Assembly: GCA_021786555.1 (NCBI GenBank) | Contig: JAJYNB010000079.1 | Location: 1-6,416 of the forward strand | From: Bacillota bacterium | Lineage (GTDB): Bacteria > Bacillota > Desulfitobacteriia > Desulfitobacteriales > JAJXUE01 | Reading direction: 5' to 3' | DNA: 6,416 nucleotides | Part shown: piece after piece, positions 1 through 5,868 of the stretch | Position numbering within the stretch: the first letter of the stretch is position 1 | Layout: every line of letters starts with the position of its first letter | Notes under the pieces: model-generated | Seen by the model: the letters and a program-made list of their open reading frames with translations, nothing else | Told to the model about the DNA's origin: nothing | The model's database searches: none | Translations under genes and position numbers: made by a program

Positions 1-66
1 GTGGCTGAAGATGGCAGTTTGTTGGCTTATGATGAAGACGAGCCTGGCCTTTTGGGGACAGTCTGA
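1..66 (+). CDS. 3' end of an unidentified gene (partial)
   Basis: Frame 1 is open from the window edge to a TGA at 64-66 and gives a 21-residue acidic tail (sequence VAEDGSLLAYDEDEPGLLGTV). Its status as a gene end is supported by the intrinsic terminator that follows at 115-142. The tail is too short and too low in conservation to assign a family, so no function is proposed. The last codons (TTGGGGACAGTC, 53-64) resemble the TTGGGGACGGTTC repeat found elsewhere in the window, so the extreme C-terminus could be encoded by an old repeat copy; this is inference only. The real start lies outside the window. Confidence 0.5.
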   Translation: MAEDGSLLAYDEDEPGLLGTV

Positions 67-114
67 ACCTGGAGTCAGGCATTCAGTTAAAGCTGACTAT
101 TGTCAGCAGCCCGA

Positions 115-142
115 AGCCCGCCATCCCAGCGGGTTATTTTTT
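115..142 (+). terminator. Intrinsic terminator of the upstream gene
   Basis: The arm 115-121 (AGCCCGC) pairs with 129-135 (GCGGGTT), giving a 7-bp stem with one G-U pair and a 7-nt loop, followed by ATTTTTT at 136-142. This is a canonical Rho-independent terminator placed 50 bp after the stop at 66. It ends 23 bp before the preferred start of the next gene, which argues against that gene starting at the upstream TTG (100), because the terminator would then lie inside the coding sequence. Confidence 0.7.
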
Positions 143-165
143 GTTATGCCGGAGTGGAGCAGCCG

Positions 166-1197
166 ATGGAACTTCTAAAAAGCCGGAAATTTTTGCGAAT
201 CGTCATTTTCAGTTTGGTTTCTGTATCCCTCTTGGTACTTCTGTGGCGGGTACGGCCTATCCTGACCCCTTTTTTTTTGGCGTTTTTTATTGCCTACGTA
301 CTGAGTCCGGTTGTAGGGTTCTTGTGCACACGGGGGTTCTCAAGGGGAATAGCCATCTCAGTCACCTATCTGGTCCTGGTAATAATCATTGCCGCCGTGG
401 TAGTGTTTGTACTACCGGAAGTGTTTAGAGAACTGAACCGGTTTGCGCAAAGTTTGCCGCGTTATGCCGGTGAGATTCAGGCCTTCTTCGACGGTCTGCA
501 GGCTCATTACAAGCGGGTTGCCTTGCCCCCGGGAGTGATGCGAAGCATCGACGCCAATCTGATCAGGGCAGAAGAATGGCTGGGCCTTAAACTCCAGTCT
601 ATTATTGCCTGGATAATTTCCCTGGCAGGGGTATTACCCCTGTTGATTCTGTCGCCAATTCTGTCACTATACATCCTGTACGACTGGGAGCGCTTTAAAG
701 TAGGGTTAAAGAACGTGATGCCCAACAGCTGGCGCGGCAATGCGATTCACCTTGGTCAGGAAATCAGCCTTGTAGTCCGCAGGTTTTTACGGGGCAATTT
801 GGCTGTAGCCGCGCTTGTGGGAATCATGACCGGGGTCGGCATGAAACTGATAGGTATGGATTATGCTTTGCTGATTGGGGTAATCTGCGGTGTGTTTGAT
901 TTGATTCCTTATTTTGGGCCGGTAATAGGCGCTGTACCTGCCCTGGGTCTGGCTTTGTTAAAGTCCCCAACCATGGCCCTCTGGGTATTAGGCGTAATCT
1001 TTGTGGTTCAACAACTGGAGAGCAATGTTATCCAACCCAAAATCATGGGCGACAGTCTGGGACTTCATCCCCTGGTGATTGTCTTTGCCCTGTTGGCCGG
1101 TGGAGATCTGTTCGGGTTTTGGGGCATGCTCCTCGCTGTGCCCATTGCCGGCGTACTCAGAGTAATCCTGAGCTACGTCTACCTCAAGCTGGTCTAA
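166..1197 (+). CDS. AI-2E family (PerM/YrrI-like) membrane transporter
   Basis: This 343-residue integral membrane protein has the usual length of the AI-2E/PerM (DUF20) family. Hydrophobic segments lie at about residues 11-28, 33-50, 61-84, 145-172, 211-245, 252-266, 270-285 and 301-335, with a large soluble loop at about 85-144. The family signature is clear in the C-terminal half: DLIPYFGPVIGAVPA (245-259) and QQLESNVIQPKIMGDSLGLH (282-301), followed by LAGGDLFGFWGMLLAVP. I chose the ATG at 166 because GGAG at 156-159 sits 6 nt upstream. The longer TTG start at 100 has no such site and would include the terminator at 115-142. Substrates vary in this family (autoinducer-2 export, Na+/H+ antiport, or unknown), so none is assigned. 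A homologue (yrrI) adjoins alaS in B. subtilis. No promoter is evident, and the stop codon touches a GGGGACGGTT repeat. Confidence 0.93.
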   Translation: MELLKSRKFLRIVIFSLVSVSLLVLLWRVRPILTPFFLAFFIAYVLSPVVGFLCTRGFSRGIAISVTYLVLVIIIAAVVVFVLPEVFRELNRFAQSLPRYAGEIQAFFDGLQAHYKRVALPPGVMRSIDANLIRAEEWLGLKLQSIIAWIISLAGVLPLLILSPILSLYILYDWERFKVGLKNVMPNSWRGNAIHLGQEISLVVRRFLRGNLAVAALVGIMTGVGMKLIGMDYALLIGVICGVFDLIPYFGPVIGAVPALGLALLKSPTMALWVLGVIFVVQQLESNVIQPKIMGDSLGLHPLVIVFALLAGGDLFGFWGMLLAVPIAGVLRVILSYVYLKLV

Positions 1198-1215
1198 TAG
1201 GACGAGGGGACGGTT
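1197..1215 (+). repeat. GGGGACGGTT-type dispersed repeat, short copy
   Basis: ATAGGAC (1197-1203) followed by GGGGACGGTT (1206-1215) matches the reverse complement of 1748-1767, where ATAGGAC and GGGGACGGTT recur with a 3-nt instead of a 2-nt gap. The copy begins at the last base of the transporter stop codon TAA (1195-1197). No partner arm is visible nearby, so it looks like a solitary or decayed unit of the REP-like family seen at 1641-1672, 1745-1757 and 6343-6374. Confidence 0.55.
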
Positions 1216-1251
1216 AGCGAATATCACCTGAGTATGCAGTGCCATGAATAG

Positions 1252-1281
1252 TTGACAGGAAGGACGGCGAGTGGCTATACT
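1252..1281 (+). promoter_or_regulatory. Sigma-A-type promoter of the alaS leader
   Basis: A perfect -35 TTGACA (1252-1257) and a near-consensus -10 TATACT (1276-1281) are separated by 18 nt. Transcription would start at about 1287-1289, shortly before T-box Stem I. It is the best promoter match in the window and stands exactly where an alaS T-box promoter is expected. The start nucleotide is inferred. Confidence 0.8.
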
Positions 1282-1287
1282 ATAGCA

Positions 1288-1535
1288 GTAGAAAACGAGC
1301 AAACCGTTGACGGGAAAGAGTATACCGGTATTTGGGCCGACAGAAAGGAACTCCGCGGCTGAAAGGGTTCCGGTCTAAAACTGGTTGAAGCCATCCCGGA
1401 GGGAGGAAAAATAACCTACGGGTTGCGCCCGTTAAAGCGCCAAGGCTTAGTGCCGAAGTGACCGAAGACCGGTAATCAGGGTGGTACCACGGGTTAGATC
1501 TCGTCCCTGCTGGAAACAGTAGTGACGGGTTTTTT
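1288..1535 (+). promoter_or_regulatory. T-box riboswitch, alanine-specific (alaS leader)
   Basis: This RNA senses uncharged tRNA-Ala and permits read-through into alaS. The T-box core AGGGTGGTACCACGG lies at 1478-1492. Its bulge TGGTACC (1482-1488) offers UGGU for pairing with an ACCA acceptor end, which fits the A73 discriminator of tRNA-Ala. Stem I can be drawn from CGGGA (1311-1315) with TCCCG (1394-1398), then ACC with GGT, 1331-1338 with 1372-1379 (8 bp including G-U pairs), and 1347-1353 with 1365-1371 (7 bp). The specifier loop reads GAA-GCC-A with GCC, an alanine codon, at 1390-1392. ACGGG (1418-1422) and CCCGT (1428-1432) form the Stem II-region hairpin, whose GCGC can pair with 1437-1440. 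The antiterminator pairs AGGG (1478-1481) with CCCT (1505-1508) and ACG (1489-1491) with CGT (1502-1504), in competition with the terminator. The 5' end depends on the inferred start site. Confidence 0.93.
1500..1535 (+). terminator. T-box regulated terminator
   Basis: The arm 1500-1512 pairs with 1517-1529 around a GAAA tetraloop: 13 positions with one mismatch, followed by six T residues (1530-1535). The 5' arm contains the CGTCCCT stretch (1502-1508) needed by the antiterminator, so the two folds are mutually exclusive, as in other T-box leaders. Confidence 0.9.
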
Positions 1536-1566
1536 GCTTTTAGCCCGGCAATTCAGCCAGTATTCA

Positions 1567-1615
1567 GGAGTCAGGAGTCAGTAGTCAGTAGTCAGTAGTC
1601 AGTAGTCAGTAGTCA
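1567..1615 (+). repeat. Tandem heptad array, 7 copies (GGAGTCA x2, GTAGTCA x5)
   Basis: Seven exact 7-bp units run without interruption: GGAGTCA at 1567 and 1574, then GTAGTCA at 1581, 1588, 1595, 1602 and 1609. The five identical variant units suggest local expansion by replication slippage. The array is transcribed as part of the alaS leader when the T-box reads through, but it does not overlap the T-box fold. It corresponds to the array at 6293-6348. Confidence 0.9.
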
Positions 1616-1638
1616 GAATGTGAAAGGGAGACCCGGCT

Positions 1639-1757
1639 CGTGAGTCAGTTGGGGACGGTTCTTAATTGACTCAAAACTAAACCAATGAAGAACCATGTGA
1701 CTCACGGATAAGCGTCAAAATTCAGCAAGATTTGCTAGGACGGCAAGAACCGTCCCC
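1639..1757. repeat. REP-like inverted units with GGGGACGGTTC cores
   Basis: GGGGACGGTTCTT (1651-1663) has a perfect 13-nt inverted copy at 1745-1757. CGTGAGTCA (1639-1647) is also perfectly complementary to TGACTCACG (1698-1706), with GGTTCTT (1657-1663) complementary to AAGAACC (1688-1694) inside it. The region 1688-1706 resembles an inverted unit that lost the GTCCCC segment. The unit 1641-1672 matches the reverse complement of 6343-6374 at 29 of 32 positions, which proves a dispersed family. Similar families are often attributed to IS200-like REP-associated tyrosine transposases; that link is inference, because no transposase gene is present here. Confidence 0.8.
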
Positions 1758-1877
1758 GTTGTCCTATCCGTTATCCTAGTCAGGTGTCAGAAGTTAAATG
1801 AGAGAGATTAGCTCAAAAATATTCTGAATTCTGACTCCTGACTTCTGAATACTTCACCAGAAGGAGGCCCATAATTT

Positions 1878-4499
1878 ATGTACACCGGAAACCAACTGAG
1901 GCAGATGTTTTTAGACTTTTTCGCTGCAAAAGGCCATACTGTGGTGCCCAGCGCATCTCTCATCCCGAAAGACGACCCTACTTTGCTGCTCACCGTAGCG
2001 GGGATGGTTCCTTTCAAGCCTTATTTCCTGCGTAAAGTTGAACCGCCTTTTCCCAGGGCCGCTACAGTGCAAAAGTGCGTGCGCACGCCCGATTTGGAGG
2101 TAGTGGGAAAGACAGCCCGCCACCATACGTTTTTTGAAATGCTGGGCAACTTTTCCTTCGGAGATTATTTTAAAGAGGGCGCTATAACCTGGGCCTGGGA
2201 GTTTATCACAGAGGTGCTTAAATTACCTAAAGAAAAGCTTTGGGTGACGATTTATCCCGGAGATGAAGCTGCCCTTAACCTGTGGCTCAATAAGGCGGGC
2301 GTTGCCAGGGACAGGATAGTCCTGGATGAATCAAATTTCTGGGCAGCCGGTCCGACCGGGCCCTGCGGTCCCTGCTCGGAAATCTACATTGACCTGGGTG
2401 AACACCGCAGCTGCGGTCCTGACTGCGCGATGGGTTGTGAATGCGACCGCTTCCTGGAGATTTGGAACCTGGTGTTCATGCAGTACAACCGGGATGAGGC
2501 GGGCAATTTGAACCCGCTCCCCAAACAAAACATTGACACCGGCATGGGTCTGGAGAGGATTGCTTCTGTTATTCAGGGGGTTGAATCAAATTTTGACACC
2601 GACTTGCTGCAGCCCATTATCCGCCGTACCGCAGAAATTGCCGGAGTGGAATACGGACAGGACCTTAAAACAGACGTTTCTTTGAAGGTTATTTCCGATC
2701 ATCTCAGGGCTGTGACCTTCCTGCTGGGTGATGGGATCAGGCCGGACAATGAGGGCAGGGGCTATGTACTCAGGCGTATCCTGCGCCGGGCAGTCAGGCA
2801 TGGAAAACTGTTAGGCATTAAGGAAGCCTTCCTGGACAGGGTTTTGGATATAGTCGTAAATGACTACGGTCATGCCTACCCGGAGTTAAAAGAAAACTAC
2901 AGCTTTATCGTCAACCACCTGCGTTTGGAAGAAAGAAAATTCCTGGAGACTCTTGACCAGGGGATGAACATCCTCAGCCAGTTTGTGCACCGTATGGGAG
3001 GCCGGAAAAGGCTGGGCGGCCGTGAGGCCTTTGAACTTTATGCCACTTATGGCTTTCCCCTGGAATTGACGGAGGAAATCCTGGCCGAGCAGGGTCTCAG
3101 CGTTGACCGGGAGGGCTTTGACCAAGCCATGGAAGAACACAGGGAACTGGCTAAACAAACCTTTAACCGCGAACTGGACAATGCCGCCCTGCACGATACC
3201 CTGACCGCCCTGGCGAAATCGCTGGGAGCCACTGAGTTTGTGGGATATGAAAGCTTGCAGGCGGAAGCCAAAGTCCTGGCCCTGTTGGTGGACGGAGAAG
3301 AAAGAGACACTGCTCCGGCAGGGGCCAGTGTTATGATAGTGCTGGACGCAACACCCTTCTATGCGGAAAGCGGCGGCCAGACCGGGGATAGCGGCAGCCT
3401 GAAGTGGACGGGGGGAGAAGTGCCGGTCGAAGACACCCAAAAGGTGTCCGGAAGCATGTATGTCCACAGCGGCAAGGTCAGTACCGGGGTCCTGAGCAAG
3501 GGCCAGGCCCTTAAGGCTTTGGTTGACACAGATTCCCGCCTGGCAACGGCGCGGAATCACAGCGCAACTCACCTCTTGCACCAGGCACTGCGGCAGGTAT
3601 TAGGCCAGCATGTTCACCAGGCCGGTTCCCTGGTGGCGCCAGGCAGACTGCGTTTTGATTTTTCTCATTTTTCCGCCGTAACTCCTGAACAGCTTAATGC
3701 GATTGAGGATATTGTCAATCAACAGATTTTGTCCTGTCTGCCGGTAGGGACCAGGGAGACAAGCCTAGAGGAGGCCAAAGCATTGGGAGCAGCAGCCCTC
3801 TTCGGAGAAAAGTACGGAGACATAGTGCGCATGGTAAGCATGGGCGATTTCAGCCGGGAATTGTGCGGCGGCACCCATGTAAGGTCGACGGGAGAAATTG
3901 GCTTCTGCAAAATTATTTCAGAAGGCGGCATAGGTTCCGGTCTGCGGCGGATAGAAGCGGCCACAGGCAAAAATGCTTTTGCCCTGGCCAGGGAGGACGG
4001 CGAAGCCCTGGCGCAAATCGCCTCATTATTCCGGACTGTCAAATCTCAGGCAGCGGAAAAAGTGGAACAATTGTTTGGTACCCTAAGGGAGCAGGAGAAA
4101 GAAATTCAGCTGTTACAGCAAAAATTAGTGCGCAACCAGGTAACGGATATCCTGGCCAAAGCGGTGGATGTGGCCGGAGTAAAAGTACTGGCCGCCAAAG
4201 TTCAGGCTCCCGATATGGAGGGACTGCGGAGCATGACCGACCTCTTAAGGGATAAACTCGGTTCAGGGGTAATAGTCTTGGGGGCGGCGGCGGAAAACAA
4301 AGTCAATTTTGTGGCGGCCGTGAGCAAGGACCTGACCGGCAGGCTGCATGCCGGCAACATAGTCAAAGAGGTGGCCAAAGCAGCCGGAGGCGGCGGAGGA
4401 GGAAGGCCGGACATGGCTCAGGCCGGCGGAAAAGACCCAGGCAAGCTCGACACTGCTCTGCAGCATGCGCTGGAAGTAGTGAATTTTTCTCTTAAATAA
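1878..4499 (+). CDS. alaS: Alanine--tRNA ligase (AlaRS)
   Basis: AlaRS charges tRNA-Ala with alanine in the cytoplasm and hydrolyses mischarged Ser/Gly-tRNA-Ala. The 873-residue length is normal for bacteria. The class II catalytic domain shows RHHTFFEM (81-88), GPTGPCGPCSEIY (158-170), a Cys-rich insert (179-189) and motif 3 GMGLERI (222-228). The tRNA-binding helical region follows at about 240-450. The editing domain carries the zinc-binding HSATH (561-565) and CGGTH (663-667), so ligands H561, H565, C663 and H667 are all present. A coiled segment (about 720-755) and the C-Ala domain with its glycine-rich GGGGGGRPDMAQAGG (837-851) complete the protein. The start is the ATG at 1878, with AAGGAGG at 1861-1867, 10 nt upstream. 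Expression is governed by the alanine T-box upstream. The gene appears intact. Confidence 0.99.
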   Translation: MYTGNQLRQMFLDFFAAKGHTVVPSASLIPKDDPTLLLTVAGMVPFKPYFLRKVEPPFPRAATVQKCVRTPDLEVVGKTARHHTFFEMLGNFSFGDYFKEGAITWAWEFITEVLKLPKEKLWVTIYPGDEAALNLWLNKAGVARDRIVLDESNFWAAGPTGPCGPCSEIYIDLGEHRSCGPDCAMGCECDRFLEIWNLVFMQYNRDEAGNLNPLPKQNIDTGMGLERIASVIQGVESNFDTDLLQPIIRRTAEIAGVEYGQDLKTDVSLKVISDHLRAVTFLLGDGIRPDNEGRGYVLRRILRRAVRHGKLLGIKEAFLDRVLDIVVNDYGHAYPELKENYSFIVNHLRLEERKFLETLDQGMNILSQFVHRMGGRKRLGGREAFELYATYGFPLELTEEILAEQGLSVDREGFDQAMEEHRELAKQTFNRELDNAALHDTLTALAKSLGATEFVGYESLQAEAKVLALLVDGEERDTAPAGASVMIVLDATPFYAESGGQTGDSGSLKWTGGEVPVEDTQKVSGSMYVHSGKVSTGVLSKGQALKALVDTDSRLATARNHSATHLLHQALRQVLGQHVHQAGSLVAPGRLRFDFSHFSAVTPEQLNAIEDIVNQQILSCLPVGTRETSLEEAKALGAAALFGEKYGDIVRMVSMGDFSRELCGGTHVRSTGEIGFCKIISEGGIGSGLRRIEAATGKNAFALAREDGEALAQIASLFRTVKSQAAEKVEQLFGTLREQEKEIQLLQQKLVRNQVTDILAKAVDVAGVKVLAAKVQAPDMEGLRSMTDLLRDKLGSGVIVLGAAAENKVNFVAAVSKDLTGRLHAGNIVKEVAKAAGGGGGGRPDMAQAGGKDPGKLDTALQHALEVVNFSLK

Positions 4500-4567
4500 A
4501 GGTAAAACTAATAATTATGAAGAATAAGCATAATGTTAGGGTAACGAAGTGTAGGGCGGTGAACGTC

Positions 4568-4825
4568 TTGAGCCAGGATTCTTTCGAAGAGACCATGATG
4601 TTTACGGCAAAGCAGGATAATCCTCCTGCCCGGGAAATATTGAGTCAGGTCTACGAAGCGCTCAGGCAAAAGGGTTATGACCCCATTAATCAGTTAGTAG
4701 GTTATTTGCTCTCTGGTGATCCCGTATACATTACCAGCCACAATAACGCCCGTACTTTAATCCGCAGGCTGGAACGGTATGAATTGCTGGAGGAACTGGT
4801 AAAGAGCTATCTTAACGGCATTTGA
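4568..4825 (+). CDS. ireB: IreB family regulatory phosphoprotein (YrzL, UPF0297)
   Basis: This small cytosolic protein of 85 residues belongs to the Firmicutes IreB/YrzL family. In Enterococcus faecalis IreB is a substrate of the PASTA kinase IreK and negatively regulates cephalosporin resistance; elsewhere the role is poorly known. Family landmarks are the N-terminal ETMMF (8-12), whose Thr9 aligns with the phosphorylated threonine region, then KGYDPINQLVGYLLSGDPVY (35-54), the ITSHNNAR segment (55-62) and LIRRLER...LLEELVKSYL. I chose TTG at 4568 because the family normally begins a few residues before the TM-F motif and because AGGGCGGTGA (4553-4562) gives a Shine-Dalgarno match 5 nt upstream. 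An ATG at 4517 would add 17 atypical residues and has only a weak, distant site. The gene lies 68 bp after alaS with no terminator between, so it is probably cotranscribed with it. Confidence 0.92.
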   Translation: MSQDSFEETMMFTAKQDNPPAREILSQVYEALRQKGYDPINQLVGYLLSGDPVYITSHNNARTLIRRLERYELLEELVKSYLNGI

Positions 4826-4856
4826 GCAGCCTGTTGAGCTTTAAACCGGGTTTATT

Positions 4857-4886
4857 AACCTCATGTCGTGGTGACATGGGGTTTTT
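4857..4886 (+). terminator. Intrinsic terminator after ireB
   Basis: The arm 4857-4867 pairs with 4873-4883 through a core of nine bases, CCTCATGTC with GACATGGGG (one G-U pair), extended by two A-T pairs, around a GTGGT loop. T residues run 4882-4886. It lies 31 bp after the ireB stop and would end the alaS-ireB transcript. The next gene starts only 24 bp later, so read-through, or a promoter that I cannot recognise, must supply the downstream genes. Confidence 0.8.
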
Positions 4887-4910
4887 CACGGCCAATTGGG
4901 AGTGATCTAC

Positions 4911-5861
4911 GTGCCTGTACTGGGCCAAACCGGACTGAATGTAAGTTCCCTGTGCTTTGGCACCCTTGCTGTAAGCCCGCTGCAGGGATGTAACAATATA
5001 ATTGAGGGCAGCGCTGTGCTGCGTTACGGGTTGGAACAGGGAATAAACTTCCTGGACACGGCAGAAATTTACGCTAACTATGAGATTATCCGCCGCGCAA
5101 TGCTAGGTCTTAACCATCACGTAGTCATCGCTACAAAATGCTACGCCTACAGCCAGGAGCAAATGCAGGCCAGCCTGGAAAGGGCGAGGCAGGAACTCGA
5201 CCGTGACGTGATTGAGATATTTTTGCTGCACGAGCAGGAAAGCATGCATACTGTGCGGGGACATAGGGAAGCCTTGGAATATTTGCTTGAGGCAAAGCAA
5301 AAGGGTATTGTCAAAGCGGTAGGCTTATCGACCCACGCGGTTGCCGGCGTACGCGCCGGAGCGGCCCTGGCGGAAATTGATGTGATTCACCCTATTCTCA
5401 ATCAAGCAGGCCTAGGCATTATCGACGGAACTTTGCCCGAGATGGACGACGCTGTCCAACTCGCACACCAGATGGGCAAAGGAATATACGCCATGAAGGC
5501 CCTGGGTGGAGGGCATCTCAGCCGGGATCCTGTGCAGGCTTTGAATTATGCCAGGCAAGTCCCCGGAGTATCGGCTGTTGCTGTGGGAATGTCCTCACGC
5601 CTGGAAGTGGACATAAATTTGCGGATATTTTCCGGACTTGAAGTCCCCGCCCAATGGTTGGACCGGTTGCAAAAGGAGCGGAGAATCCTGCATGCAGCCG
5701 ATTGGTGTGAGGGATGCGGCCAATGCCAGGATAAATGTCCCCAGGGGGCTTTGCGACTGGAGCAGGAACGCATTAGGGTAGATCAGGCTAAATGTGTTCT
5801 CTGCGGTTATTGTGGGGCTGTATGCCCTCACTTTTGCCTGAAAATTATCAGACAGGGATGA
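4911..5861 (+). CDS. Aldo/keto reductase with C-terminal 2x[4Fe-4S] ferredoxin domain
   Basis: This 316-residue cytosolic oxidoreductase has an aldo/keto reductase barrel (about 1-255) fused to a ferredoxin domain (about 262-312). The start region PVLGQTGLNVSSLCFGT is typical of the family. The catalytic tetrad appears as D49 and Y54 (FLDTAEIY), K76 (IATKCY) and H107 (IFLLHEQ). Two cluster motifs follow: C266-x2-C269-x2-C272-x3-C276-P and C295-x2-C298-x2-C301-x3-C305-P. Such fusions occur in anaerobic bacteria and archaea; substrate and electron partner are generally unknown. The GTG at 4911 is preferred because GGAG (4899-4902) lies 8 nt upstream; TTG at 4896 lacks a site and GTG at 4902 overlaps it. 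The gene sits between ireB and ruvX, which are adjacent in B. subtilis, and runs 7 bp from ruvX, suggesting a two-gene unit. Confidence 0.93.
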   Translation: MPVLGQTGLNVSSLCFGTLAVSPLQGCNNIIEGSAVLRYGLEQGINFLDTAEIYANYEIIRRAMLGLNHHVVIATKCYAYSQEQMQASLERARQELDRDVIEIFLLHEQESMHTVRGHREALEYLLEAKQKGIVKAVGLSTHAVAGVRAGAALAEIDVIHPILNQAGLGIIDGTLPEMDDAVQLAHQMGKGIYAMKALGGGHLSRDPVQALNYARQVPGVSAVAVGMSSRLEVDINLRIFSGLEVPAQWLDRLQKERRILHAADWCEGCGQCQDKCPQGALRLEQERIRVDQAKCVLCGYCGAVCPHFCLKIIRQG

Positions 5862-5868
5862 ATTAGCG

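Larger units (their letters stand above)
1559..1853. mobile_element. Composite inverted-repeat (MITE-like) element in the alaS leader
   Basis: A 23-bp left arm (1559-1581) matches the reverse complement of 1831-1853 at 22 of 23 positions, and the match continues inward more weakly (about 28 of 32). Between the arms, in order, are a heptad array (1567-1615, overlapping the left arm), a GGGGACGGTT unit (1641-1672), a degenerate inverted partner (1688-1706) and an AAGAACCGTCCCC arm (1745-1757). There is no credible coding frame. The element separates the T-box terminator from the alaS ribosome binding site and ends 8 bp before AAGGAGG. Non-coding DNA with terminal inverted repeats suggests a MITE- or REP-cluster-type element. 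No target-site duplication is evident, so mobility is inferred. Confidence 0.55.

Noticed and set aside
93..106. CTGAC-TATT-GTCAG hairpin upstream of the transporter
   Set aside because: It is only a 5-bp stem without a T tract; the adjacent hairpin at 115-142 explains termination better.
1567..1615. Possible CRISPR-like array
   Set aside because: The units are 7 bp and contiguous with no spacers, so this is a simple tandem repeat.
1666..1694. Possible second promoter (TTGACT) within the repeat element
   Set aside because: No acceptable -10 sequence occurs 16-18 nt downstream.
1808..2126. Short minus-strand frames across the alaS start
   Set aside because: They overlap the conserved N-terminus of alaS, part of one is repeat DNA, and they show no translation signals.
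2886..3581. A 231-codon open frame on the minus strand inside alaS
   Set aside because: It lies wholly within a well-conserved alaS reading frame and has no recognisable domain or ribosome binding site; it is a by-product of codon composition.
3863..4255. A 130-codon + strand frame inside alaS
   Set aside because: It overlaps the conserved editing and C-terminal region of alaS in another frame and shows no family resemblance.
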